Source: a virus
Strand: one strand, 5' to 3'
IMG/VR virus record: IMGVR_UViG_3300021170_000044
Location: 1 to 36,657 of that record
Length of the DNA: 36,657 nt
Each line of letters opens with the position of its first letter. Within the stretch, counting starts at the first letter, position 1. The notes beneath the pieces were generated by a model, which worked only from the letters and a program-made list of their open reading frames with translations, searched no databases and was not told the DNA's origin. This document shows, in pieces, positions 29,121 through 36,657 of the stretch. The translations under genes and the position numbers were made by a program.

Positions 29121-30245
29121 TTAAGCATTGCTTGTGAAGTAGGTCCAGGCTCCAGCACCAGTCGCAATATAGAGTCGAGTTGTTGTTGTTGAGGCGCCTG
29201 TGTTTATGTACATATCTCCGACATTGACCGCGAGCCCTGAAGCGGGCGCACCGGCACCAGTCATAATATTTACTGGTCCAGGAAGTGTAAGCATTGTTGC
29301 CGCAGTTCCAAGAACCACGTTACCATCAAGAACGGTGAGATTGCCGACAGTTACCGCAGCGCCACCACCTGAAACAGTCAGGCCCACACCTGAATCTGGT
29401 GCAGCGATAACTACGTTCCCCGCAGAGCTAATAGACGCACGGAGTGTTGGACTTGCTGCTGCTGAATCAGGATGTGTAGAGAATTGTAAGCTTGCTGCTA
29501 CCCGGGTACTTGCAATGGTACCATTTGATACCGCAGAAATGCTTGCACCAGTCGTGTACTGCGTACCGTCATATCCCGCAAAAATAATGTTGCCAAGTGT
29601 ATCACCAGTCGTGATAACGCCACCAGTTCTGCTTTTCAGAAATTGAATGTTATTTGAAGCAGCTGATGCAGTCGTTGTTCCTGCGCTAATAGAACCATTT
29701 GTCGTAAATATATTAGTACTTACCGTAAGTACACCTGTAATTGAAGTATTTCCGGTCGCATTACCAATATTAACTGCACCTGTTCCACCCGTTCCTATGG
29801 TAGTAGTTGCTGCGCCAGATGCGTTCATTGATACAGCGCCTACCGTGGTAAGTGCGCCCGTAGTCAATAGTCCTGTAACTGTTGTGTGGCCAGTAGTATT
29901 GCCAATGTTTACTGCACCTGTGCCACCAGTGCCTATTGAAGTGGCGGCTGCGCCTGAAGTGTTAATAGTGGTTGTACCCGTAAGTGAAATAGGGCCAGGA
30001 GTAACCGTAAGCGAAGTAAATGTTCCCGCACCACCACCTGAAGGTGTCCATATATATTCACCACCTGAAATAGAGGTAAGCGTGAATACTGCATTAAGTG
30101 CTTCATTGATCCATACTTGCCCAACAAGTGCCTTATCAGTTGTACCAGGACTCGTTTGCATTAAGAGCGGTTCTGGAAATATTCCATATAAACCACTGCC
30201 ATCGCGCGTGTACGACTGACGTCTTAATATATTGTTAACTGCCAT
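29121..30245 (-). CDS. Tail fibre / distal tail protein with repeats
   Basis: 374 aa. N-terminal domain (SYTRDGSGLYGIFPEPLLMQ then GQVWINEALNAVFTLTS). Gly/Thr repeats come next (TSIGTGGTGAVNIGNTTGHT and TTIGTGGTGAVNIGNATGNT, nearly identical 20-mers). A beta domain of 170 residues ends WTYFTSNA. AAAGGAGA before the ATG. First gene of the fibre block; divergent from the RHH regulator. Likely a fibre or fibre base. Confidence 0.65.
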   Translation of the reverse strand: MAVNNILRRQSYTRDGSGLYGIFPEPLLMQTSPGTTDKALVGQVWINEALNAVFTLTSISGGEYIWTPSGGGAGTFTSLTVTPGPISLTGTTTINTSGAAATSIGTGGTGAVNIGNTTGHTTVTGLLTTGALTTVGAVSMNASGAATTTIGTGGTGAVNIGNATGNTSITGVLTVSTNIFTTNGSISAGTTTASAASNNIQFLKSRTGGVITTGDTLGNIIFAGYDGTQYTTGASISAVSNGTIASTRVAASLQFSTHPDSAAASPTLRASISSAGNVVIAAPDSGVGLTVSGGGAAVTVGNLTVLDGNVVLGTAATMLTLPGPVNIMTGAGAPASGLAVNVGDMYINTGASTTTTRLYIATGAGAWTYFTSNA

Positions 30246-30370
30246 TACTTCTCCTTTAAGAAGTTAAAGTTTGTCTTTAACCACAGAGAAGCAGATGCGG
30301 GGGTTGCGAACAATACACAAGAGATACATTCTGATATATTTATATAAGAATCTTTAAAAAAGGGGATTGT

Positions 30371-30568
30371 ATGAAGAATGATAGATTGTATGACACCAAG
30401 TCATTGAGACAGAAAACATTTGTATTCCAATTGCATGAGGATTTGCACGCGAAGCTCAAAGCAACAGCGGCAATGCGGGGAATATCTATGAGTTTGATGA
30501 TGCACAAAGCGATATATCAGTATTTGAGAAAGACAGCCGATAACGCTGAAGAAATTGACAAAGAGTAG
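30371..30568 (+). CDS. Ribbon-helix-helix regulator (CopG/Arc-like)
   Basis: 65 aa. A basic strand (QKTFVFQLH, residues 14-22), helix A (EDLHAKLKATAAMRG) and helix B (SMSLMMHKAIYQYLRK) match the RHH fold, with the usual 'L...LH..LK..A...GIS......AI..YL' spacing. GGGGATT lies before the ATG. It is divergent from the leftward fibre operon and could control it or the ejection-gene end. RHH proteins are also antitoxins, but no toxin partner is visible. Confidence 0.8.
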   Translation: MKNDRLYDTKSLRQKTFVFQLHEDLHAKLKATAAMRGISMSLMMHKAIYQYLRKTADNAEEIDKE

Positions 30569-30619
30569 AATTATATCATAATTATAGTATATACATCATG
30601 ATTTTACGAAAGAATAATT

Positions 30620-30742
30620 ATGTACACAATTCTACATCTATTTGCCGAAGTTTTTCCTTATTGGATTAAGGTAGTAATATTCTTCTCTCCAATACCTTTA
30701 TTTTTTGCACTCCAACAAGAGGTTCTGGGAAAAGGCAAGTAA
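30620..30742 (+). CDS. Small membrane protein (40 aa)
   Basis: MYTILHLFAEVFPYWIKVVI, then FFSPIPLFFALQQEVLGKGK. One or two hydrophobic segments. Only a weak GAAAGAA site lies upstream. Follows the RHH gene and faces the leftward ejection genes. Weak evidence. Confidence 0.35.
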   Translation: MYTILHLFAEVFPYWIKVVIFFSPIPLFFALQQEVLGKGK

Positions 30743-30748
30743 TACTAT

Positions 30749-31960
30749 TTATTTGAAAAACTCATCAACCGATAGCTTCTCTGGGTCATTTTCTGCCTCC
30801 TTAGATTGTTGCCTTTCAAATGCGTTATTGAACTGAATAGCATATCTGCGCGCATCAGATTTTTGATCATTGAGTATAGCTTCACCCATTTTCTTGTAAT
30901 AATTACGAGCTGGACGATTAAGCGCAGTCCTACCAACTGTTTCAAGAAGGTCTAGTGCTTGTGGTATGCCGGTATATCGAGCCTTCTTTAAAAACCAACC
31001 TGGGTCATTAAGTCTTTCTCTGATTATATTATTTGTCTTTCTATAGGTATGGAAAGAATTGGCATCTTCTAGTTTTTCTCCAAACTTAGGATTTATAGCA
31101 GAATGATCTTTTAATACCTGCTTAAGGGCATCCTGAGCTTCCCTTATATATACCTTTTCACTTTCTGTGGTTCTTTTATCTCTGTATTGCCTGCCAATAG
31201 ATTTGACATTTTCCCAACAATTTTCTATATCTATATTGCCTTTTGAATCAATATTGGCAGCAATTGTATCTGCTATTTTTTCAGCTTTATCAATAGCTCC
31301 CTTATCTGATTCTGTCTTCCAAAGATTCTTAACTCTTTTTAAAAATGACTCAACTGACCTTGCTGTACCTCTTTCAACATCAAGGCCTCTTTCTTTTCTC
31401 TTGTCATTGGAAAGAGATTTTATTGCATCATCATATAAATCGTGGCCATGCTGTTTTGTTGGTTCAAACTTCTTTCCAGTTTCTTTATTTGCTTTGAATT
31501 GCCTATATCTATCATTGGCATGAGCACCCAAACCTTCACCGGCAATATGGCCTAACCCTTGAGCCCATTCTGGGGCCCCAGCACCTTTTAAGGCTGTTGA
31601 AGCAACTTGGCCAGCACCTATACGGGTGGCAGCCCTACCAATTGACTCTTTAGCTCCGCCAGCTCTTCCCATAAGATAGCCGGGTATGGCGCCAATTGCA
31701 CCTTGTAATACCTCTTCGGCTGGACCTTGTGGCTCTATATCTTCTTGTGAGTATCCAAGGTTTTTGCGAATAAAGTTTCCAAGCCCACCTTGCTCAGGCC
31801 TAAATCCACGAAGAGATTCTTCCCCCTTTGTTTTCTTGTGGCCTATTTTTTTCAGAAAAGCCTCATGTTGGGCTTCAAGTTGTTCAAGCTGTTCTTCAGA
31901 TATACCACCACGAGTAGTAGCCTTAACCAATCCGCCAAGCAATGTACGAGCTATAGCCAT
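30749..31960 (-). CDS. Internal virion / ejection protein (large)
   Basis: 403 aa. Ala/Gly-rich N-terminal third with an amphipathic or membrane-active region (LQGAIGAIPGYLMGRAGGAK; GAGQVASTALKGAGAPEWAQ), then charged helices (SVESFLKRVKNLWKTESDKG; SEKVYIREAQDALKQVLKDH). In P22-like phages the last structural genes after the tail hub encode gp7, gp20 and gp16, ejected with DNA to cross the envelope; order and type fit here. AAGGATT before the ATG; the start overlaps the previous stop (TAATG). Confidence 0.55.
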   Translation of the reverse strand: MAIARTLLGGLVKATTRGGISEEQLEQLEAQHEAFLKKIGHKKTKGEESLRGFRPEQGGLGNFIRKNLGYSQEDIEPQGPAEEVLQGAIGAIPGYLMGRAGGAKESIGRAATRIGAGQVASTALKGAGAPEWAQGLGHIAGEGLGAHANDRYRQFKANKETGKKFEPTKQHGHDLYDDAIKSLSNDKRKERGLDVERGTARSVESFLKRVKNLWKTESDKGAIDKAEKIADTIAANIDSKGNIDIENCWENVKSIGRQYRDKRTTESEKVYIREAQDALKQVLKDHSAINPKFGEKLEDANSFHTYRKTNNIIRERLNDPGWFLKKARYTGIPQALDLLETVGRTALNRPARNYYKKMGEAILNDQKSDARRYAIQFNNAFERQQSKEAENDPEKLSVDEFFK

Positions 31961-32949
31961 TAGAATCCTTCGCTAGTATTTTTGTTTTTCTTGGAACCCA
32001 ATTCACTGACTATTCCGCGAATATTTGAGGGAATCTTGCCGCCATTGTTTTTGATTATTGATTCAACCGCATTTTCTTCTTCAAAATCAGATGCAAGCAT
32101 GTCTTTCCATATTTCAAATATTTCATCACGGCCTTCTTTTGTGTTTATCAATGAGGGAAATTGTTCAAGAAATGAGTAGGCCTCTTTTTCAGTCATTTTA
32201 GATCCAAGATAGTCTTTTGCGTACTTAAGAAATGAGACACCAATCTTGTTAAATCCCTGCGATTCTTTTGATAGCAACCAACTTAGATTTGGCCCATAAC
32301 CCTTTACTTTTGCAAAATCAATAAGAGATGCCTTGAGTGGGCCACTTAACTTGCCTGACTTATGATACTTGTACATCTTGCCAAGAAGGTTCTTTATTTC
32401 CTTGGCCTTTTTGTTTCTATTTCTTACTTCATTGACATATGTATGGGCAGATTTTGCTTCTTCTTTACTTTCTCCACCTTTTCCACCACCAAGTGCTTCA
32501 CCAAGTGTTGGTCTTTTTTGCCTTTGTTGACCTTGGCCTACTTGCTGATTATTGAACTCTTGATTGCCAACTGCTGGTTGCTGAACCTGCTGAGCCAATG
32601 GTAATCCATTTGATTCTCTACCCATTGCCCCTTGAAGCTGTTGATCAATTGCCTGTGATCCTTGTGGTCCAAGTTGTCCTTGTTGCTTTATTTGCTCTAA
32701 CCCTTGATCTTGATTGCCGCCTCCTTCATGGCCATAGCCTTGAGCCAGTTGCTGTATGGCTGACCATTGGTCTCGTTCAGGAAGTTGAAGTATTAAGTTT
32801 GAAACTTCTTCAGGAAAGAACTTGTTGAGTGTGTCTCTCTTGGGCTTCATCTCAAGATCAGCTGCTTTTGACTGAGCAACCCTGTGAAGTTTATCAAGGG
32901 CGTGCTCAGCGGTTTGCTGGCCAAGTTGAGATATAAAACTACGTGCCAT
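31960..32949 (-). CDS. Internal virion / ejection protein (Gln-rich)
   Basis: 329 aa. N-terminal helix, then a Gln/Gly-rich disordered part at about 70-150 (QQGQLGPQGSQAIDQQLQGA; VGNQEFNNQQVGQGQQRQKR), then a helical C-terminal half (IKNLLGKMYKYHKSGKLSGP; YSFLEQFPSLINTKEGRDEI). Low-complexity Gln stretches are common in ejected proteins. AAGGA upstream. The assignment rests on place and composition. Confidence 0.55.
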   Translation of the reverse strand: MARSFISQLGQQTAEHALDKLHRVAQSKAADLEMKPKRDTLNKFFPEEVSNLILQLPERDQWSAIQQLAQGYGHEGGGNQDQGLEQIKQQGQLGPQGSQAIDQQLQGAMGRESNGLPLAQQVQQPAVGNQEFNNQQVGQGQQRQKRPTLGEALGGGKGGESKEEAKSAHTYVNEVRNRNKKAKEIKNLLGKMYKYHKSGKLSGPLKASLIDFAKVKGYGPNLSWLLSKESQGFNKIGVSFLKYAKDYLGSKMTEKEAYSFLEQFPSLINTKEGRDEIFEIWKDMLASDFEEENAVESIIKNNGGKIPSNIRGIVSELGSKKNKNTSEGF

Positions 32950-32950
32950 T

Positions 32951-33814
32951 TTACATTCCTTTTGGATTGGTTATACCAAAATATTGCTTCGGTTGCACCT
33001 TAGGACTAATACCAAAGTATTGTTTTTGTTGTTGGGGTTGTTGTGGTTGTGGATTTGTTATTTGTGCACTGACCCCAGGTTGTGATTGCTTATTTCTTCC
33101 AGCAAGATAATTTTGGAATTGATCTTGAAGAACATCAATTATCTTCTTGTAATTACTTTGGCCACCTTGTTGACTTATTCCTTGATCATATTGAGGCGAG
33201 AGCCCAAGGCCAAGCTCTTTAAGTCCAAGCTCAGTATTTCTTTGTCCAAATTGTGATTCAAGTGACGCAAGGTCCGAACTTAAATCTGCCCCAGCTCCGG
33301 AAAGTTGTGATAATAATGTTCCCGATGAGGGTGCATTACTTCCACTTGCACTAAATTGATGTGTTAATGATGGCACTATGCGCTGATTGAATGTATTAAG
33401 TGCATTCTGGCGAATCGGCTCAAATCCTTGGGATGGATTATTAATCCTATTCCTTCCCGATTTTAATGCATCACTTAATGCTTGCCGTTGCTCTGGTGAA
33501 AACCTACTGATAGCTTGTTGCCCCTCAGGGGTATCGAATAACCATTTCTGAAAACTAAAGTCATCCCCACCTGATCCAGTTTGGCCAGGAGTCCCACTGG
33601 TTGTATCATCTTCGTAAGCGTTCTCAAATGCTCCTGCTATACCTCCACCAGCACCCCCCAAAAGTGCTCCGACTCCAGCAGCTGGCAAAGAGAGTGCGCC
33701 CCCTGTGGTAGCAAGCCCAGTTCCTGCGCCTGTTATAGCTCCACCCGCAGCACCTGTCGCGGCGCCCTTGCCTACATTTCCCCAGAACTTACTCCATGAC
33801 CATTTCTTTGCCAT
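32951..33814 (-). CDS. Internal virion / ejection protein (P22 gp7-like)
   Basis: 287 aa. A Gly/Ala zipper region at residues 15-62 (GKGAATGAAGGAITGAGTGL; ALLGGAGGGIAGAFENAYE) may insert in membranes. The middle resembles a helical bundle (NTFNQRIVPSLTHQFSASGS; DLASLESQFGQRNTELGLKE), often seen in phage injection proteins. The end has a duplicated motif QKQYFGISPKV / PKQYFGITNPK. AGGAGA before the ATG. First of three ejection genes. Confidence 0.6.
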   Translation of the reverse strand: MAKKWSWSKFWGNVGKGAATGAAGGAITGAGTGLATTGGALSLPAAGVGALLGGAGGGIAGAFENAYEDDTTSGTPGQTGSGGDDFSFQKWLFDTPEGQQAISRFSPEQRQALSDALKSGRNRINNPSQGFEPIRQNALNTFNQRIVPSLTHQFSASGSNAPSSGTLLSQLSGAGADLSSDLASLESQFGQRNTELGLKELGLGLSPQYDQGISQQGGQSNYKKIIDVLQDQFQNYLAGRNKQSQPGVSAQITNPQPQQPQQQKQYFGISPKVQPKQYFGITNPKGM

Positions 33815-33822
33815 ATTATCTC

Positions 33823-34359
33823 CTATAAGAATTTTACATACTCTAGAAATACTAGAGTTGTGGTGTACGCACTATAATCAGTACCACCTGTTGTTATATT
33901 TACATTAGTAGAATCAACCGTGATTTCCAAATTTGATACCACAGATGTCGCACTACTATACGGAACCGGTATAAACGATGGTGTTGTGGGATTAGTTGCA
34001 GCAGTAATAATACTGGTGAATATATAGGTTGATCCAATGCCAGAAATACCATGCGCTACCGATGTTGTTCCCGACGCCGGAAGTGCGCCAAAATTAACAA
34101 CAGTTCTATAGATAGGCCTTAGATTATTAAAATCATTTGATGTATTGAAAAGCAGTTTAGATGTATTGAATTCAGTGGTTAAGAAATACCCACTATCTTT
34201 GAGATTAAGTGCGGTGTTTATATCATTCACATTCTGATACAAACGCACTAAGATATCCCGAAACTCGGGGCTATTTAAATTAACGTCAGAAATGGCGTCT
34301 AAATCGAAGATAGCAGTGCTTGGTACATAGAGTCCAAAATCTTGAATTGTATTTGGCAT
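33823..34359 (-). CDS. Conserved-type virion protein after the nozzle gene
   Basis: 178 aa. Helical N-terminus (EFRDILVRLYQNVNDINTAL then NLKDSGYFLTTEFNTSK), then a beta domain with VVNFGALPASGTTSVAHGIS, the most distinctive motif, and ending FLEYVKFL. Proteins with a 'NFG.LP..GT.SVAHGI' core occur beside tail-hub genes in many uncultured podophages in my memory. A structural or fibre-anchor role is likely. AAGGA upstream. Confidence 0.6.
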   Translation of the reverse strand: MPNTIQDFGLYVPSTAIFDLDAISDVNLNSPEFRDILVRLYQNVNDINTALNLKDSGYFLTTEFNTSKLLFNTSNDFNNLRPIYRTVVNFGALPASGTTSVAHGISGIGSTYIFTSIITAATNPTTPSFIPVPYSSATSVVSNLEITVDSTNVNITTGGTDYSAYTTTLVFLEYVKFL

Positions 34360-34368
34360 CGTTGATCC

Positions 34369-36657
34369 TTATTGCAGTCTTGAGCTCGTGCGAATTACAT
34401 AATACAACATACCGTGCAGCTGGAAATCACTTGAAGTAATGGCGCCCTCAAGCATCTGTTCAGCTGATAGATAGAACCTCAATTGAGTAGAGGTGCCGTC
34501 TGATTGGAAGTAGACCGGGTGCCATAATCGTGCCTGTTGTTGTTCAAGTGGGTATAAGTCGTACGGAGTAGTTTCAAGTATGTTATTGCCAACAATTGCG
34601 CCATTGGCAATAGAGCTTGGTATGGTGCCATTTGTTCCGGAAGATACCTGATAGTCAACTGTTATTTCGCCACTTGATGTTCTGCCCACAAGGCAATCAA
34701 CCTTCTGCACATAGCAATTTCTGTCTTCTTGCACATAAAAGTTAAACTGCTTGGTGAGCAAGTTTATAATAGACACGCGCGCCATCGTTCCGCCACCGGT
34801 ATATACATCGCCACCATTAAGGGCGGCATAGATATCATCTGCAATGATAAGAAAATTGTTCGCATCGGTAATTGATATCACGGGATACTGACCAGTAAAC
34901 GTCCCTGTTAGTCCATTAAGGTTTTCAAGAGCTACATAATCACCTGAATATACGCCAGCAACATTGAGATTGTGGTTGATACAGTTAACACTGACCTCAC
35001 TCCCCACAAGAGTGATATTAGTTATTTGTAAGACCGATGCATTAACAGATAAATCGGGGTCTACTATAAAGGTAAATCCTTCCTGGTTTCCCGCTATGAT
35101 AACCTGACTCAATGGCTGGGTTGCACCCGCAGACCAATATACTCCCTCATCATTCCACAGTATCTCAGTATCTGCCCAGGTAACTGCTGATTGTGTTGCG
35201 GGATAATAATATCCAAACATAGTTATTGAATCGTCATTAAACGCCCACGATCCTGATTTATAATTGTATACCAGTACTTTATTTGGATAGGTAGAGCTGT
35301 ATGAGTTAGTTGTTGCGGTAGGAAAGGTCCAATATACCTGCTCGGCATAGTAATCACGAATACCTATTACCCGATCAACTTCATTTGCGCCGGTGTGAAT
35401 ATCCCATACGGTGTCAGGTATTTTTTCATCAATACGATCCACATTGGTACCAGTACATGCATGAATTCCTGTTGACCCAATACCAAGAAGAACCTTATCA
35501 AAAGGAACCGCTGAAAAGGTAGATTCTGCGCCAAGTTCCGTGTTGACCTTGTACCAACTGAATGGCTGTGCATAGTTATTTGTTTGCTTAAGGGTCCAGG
35601 TTGATCGCTCAAAATAAACAATTAATTGATCTTTTATAAAGCCACAAGAAACGATAGCTTCAGATGTTGCCGCTTCAATAAAGTTTCCATTTCCCGCAAC
35701 ATCACTTCTCCATATATTGGCATCTCCACCACTGCCAGGAATAGGATTGCCGTATCGAGCCCAACGAGCACGATTAGTGTACTGCACAGCAGAACCAACA
35801 TCGGCACCTTCTGTGGTATTCAAAGCAACCATATATCCCTTGTAAATAACAAGTATAAGTGCGGTGAAGAGATATGTTGGTGTTGAAAGTACTTGAGGGG
35901 TCATGGTAGTCCATGCTCCCAATGAAGCGCTATAATATTTAATCCCATCGGCTGCGTTGTTGTTCACTACAAAGAGTATACGATCGCTTGCAAGGGCTCC
36001 GCGCCAATTCGCGCCCCAGAAGAACTGAGAATCGTCCCCGGTAAATGCCCCGAGGCTATTCCATGTGATTGCTGTTGTCGCGGCTGCACCAGTAAATGAA
36101 TACACACCTGTTGAGGTGTTAAATGTTCCTGATCCTGCACCTGTTGTAGTAAGTGCACCGCTCGATGCTGTAACAGTAAATATTTGAGTTCCGATGGTAA
36201 ATGTTTGTCCAATGGTTCCTTGTGATCCAGAAACTGTTCCCGATGCATCTCCTGAACCATCAGTAGATCCCAAAGAAACTGCGGTACCTAATCCAGCCCA
36301 TGCACCACTCGTAAATGTATAGGCAAACTGTGTATCAAATGCAAAGGTAGGGTCAGCAGTTGAATCATCAACTTCATAGCGGATTAACCCCATTACTGGC
36401 TGTGCGGGATAAAAGTAAATAGGCGTTGATCCTGCAAGGCCTGTCCCAGAAAGAACAAATGCACCGGTAGTTGTATTGTATGTTCCTGTGCCCACTCCTG
36501 TTGCGAGCATATCTGCAGGAGTTCCCGTTTGATATACCGTGAATATCTGTGATCCCGCAGAAAATAACTGCCCTGGTTCAAATACTGTTCCTGGCACAGG
36601 ACTTGACGGCGAATCTATGGTGCCTACCTGTATTCTAAAGCGAGATGATAGCTGGGC
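34369..36657 (-). CDS. Nozzle/DNA-stabilization protein, main part
   Basis: The C-terminal 711 residues plus stop, in frame with codons 1-110 at window positions 330-1 (counting the terminal repeat once). Total 821 aa. Near the N-terminus two copies of a ~60-residue beta module are visible (SAGSQIFTVYQTGTPADMLA and TIGTQIFTVTASSGALTTTG, each followed by G.GT.NT.TG). The middle has propeller-like repeats (KDQLIVYFERSTWTLKQTNN; VDRVIGIRDYYAEQVYWTFP; NKVLVYNYKSGSWAFNDDSI) as in T7 gp12 or P22 gp10, the ring that closes the portal. Ends with a beta domain (DFQLHGMLYYVIRTS). Confidence 0.7.
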   Translation of the reverse strand, partial: AQLSSRFRIQVGTIDSPSSPVPGTVFEPGQLFSAGSQIFTVYQTGTPADMLATGVGTGTYNTTTGAFVLSGTGLAGSTPIYFYPAQPVMGLIRYEVDDSTADPTFAFDTQFAYTFTSGAWAGLGTAVSLGSTDGSGDASGTVSGSQGTIGQTFTIGTQIFTVTASSGALTTTGAGSGTFNTSTGVYSFTGAAATTAITWNSLGAFTGDDSQFFWGANWRGALASDRILFVVNNNAADGIKYYSASLGAWTTMTPQVLSTPTYLFTALILVIYKGYMVALNTTEGADVGSAVQYTNRARWARYGNPIPGSGGDANIWRSDVAGNGNFIEAATSEAIVSCGFIKDQLIVYFERSTWTLKQTNNYAQPFSWYKVNTELGAESTFSAVPFDKVLLGIGSTGIHACTGTNVDRIDEKIPDTVWDIHTGANEVDRVIGIRDYYAEQVYWTFPTATTNSYSSTYPNKVLVYNYKSGSWAFNDDSITMFGYYYPATQSAVTWADTEILWNDEGVYWSAGATQPLSQVIIAGNQEGFTFIVDPDLSVNASVLQITNITLVGSEVSVNCINHNLNVAGVYSGDYVALENLNGLTGTFTGQYPVISITDANNFLIIADDIYAALNGGDVYTGGGTMARVSIINLLTKQFNFYVQEDRNCYVQKVDCLVGRTSSGEITVDYQVSSGTNGTIPSSIANGAIVGNNILETTPYDLYPLEQQQARLWHPVYFQSDGTSTQLRFYLSAEQMLEGAITSSDFQLHGMLYYVIRTSSRLQ
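36505..36657. repeat. Direct terminal repeat, right copy (circular overlap)
   Basis: Second copy of the 153-base repeat that starts the window, with two mismatches. Counting it once gives a genome of about 36,504 bp. Whether the virion DNA has a true terminal repeat here, or is circularly permuted by headful packaging as in P22, cannot be read from the sequence. Confidence 0.93.

Noticed and set aside
29200-30219. Long Val/Pro/Ala-rich plus-strand frames opposite the fibre genes
   Set aside because: They are complements of Gly/Thr-rich fibre repeats, which rarely create stops on the other strand; no ribosome-binding sites. The same holds for 24464-25036 and 27086-27833.

Overview
This window looks like the complete circular genome of a small tailed bacteriophage (podovirus type, about 36.5 kb). 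The first 153 bases and the last 153 bases are the same sequence with two mismatches. The gene cut by the right edge continues in frame at the left edge. The map is therefore circular, about 36,504 bp. The virion set is P22-like in content and order: terminase, a portal of about 705 aa, scaffold, an N4-gp56-type major capsid protein, adaptor, a nozzle/stabilization protein and three ejection-type proteins. The cargo fits a Gram-negative-type host: an M15-type endolysin and a RusA resolvase. Several fibre proteins carry YadA-like repeats, and one ends in an S74 chaperone domain. No integrase, DNA polymerase, RNA polymerase or tRNA gene was recognised. The host cannot be named from the sequence.

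Layout. A long leftward (minus-strand) block starts near 17.84 kb, runs down to position 1 and continues through the circular junction from 36.5 to 30.75 kb. In order of transcription it holds: a small leader gene, a winged-helix replication-type protein, RusA, a likely small terminase subunit, a run of small membrane or exported proteins (lysis candidates), a DUF551 protein, large terminase, portal, a group of very small basic proteins, scaffold, capsid, an E1_FCCH-like head protein, adaptor, a short fibre, nozzle/stabilization protein and the ejection proteins. A second leftward block (30.25 to 23.7 kb) encodes distal tail and fibre proteins. The rightward early block (19.29 to 23.65 kb) encodes many small proteins, several with one membrane segment, and two ERF-family annealing proteins. 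It diverges from a small leftward repressor operon (19.15 to 18.47 kb). The endolysin (18.04 kb) is rightward and stands alone.

Most notable points. (1) The capsid gene is split by a 223-nt group I intron whose P1, P3, P7, P8 and P9 helices can be read directly; removing it joins two exons exactly in frame. (2) The large terminase carries an intein at its third nuclease aspartate. (3) A complete HNH homing-endonuclease ORF lies inside that intein in the -1 frame, so about 0.5 kb is open in two frames. The pattern suggests two compensating frameshifts that separated the endonuclease from a still splice-competent intein. (4) The repressor and early promoters are back to back and share one palindromic -35 hexamer, TTGCAA, beside a tandem 10-bp repeat. 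(5) Two ERF paralogs sit in one operon. (6) Several genes of 19 to 60 codons have good ribosome-binding sites or overlap-coupled starts, and one membrane-protein gene has an in-frame TGA.
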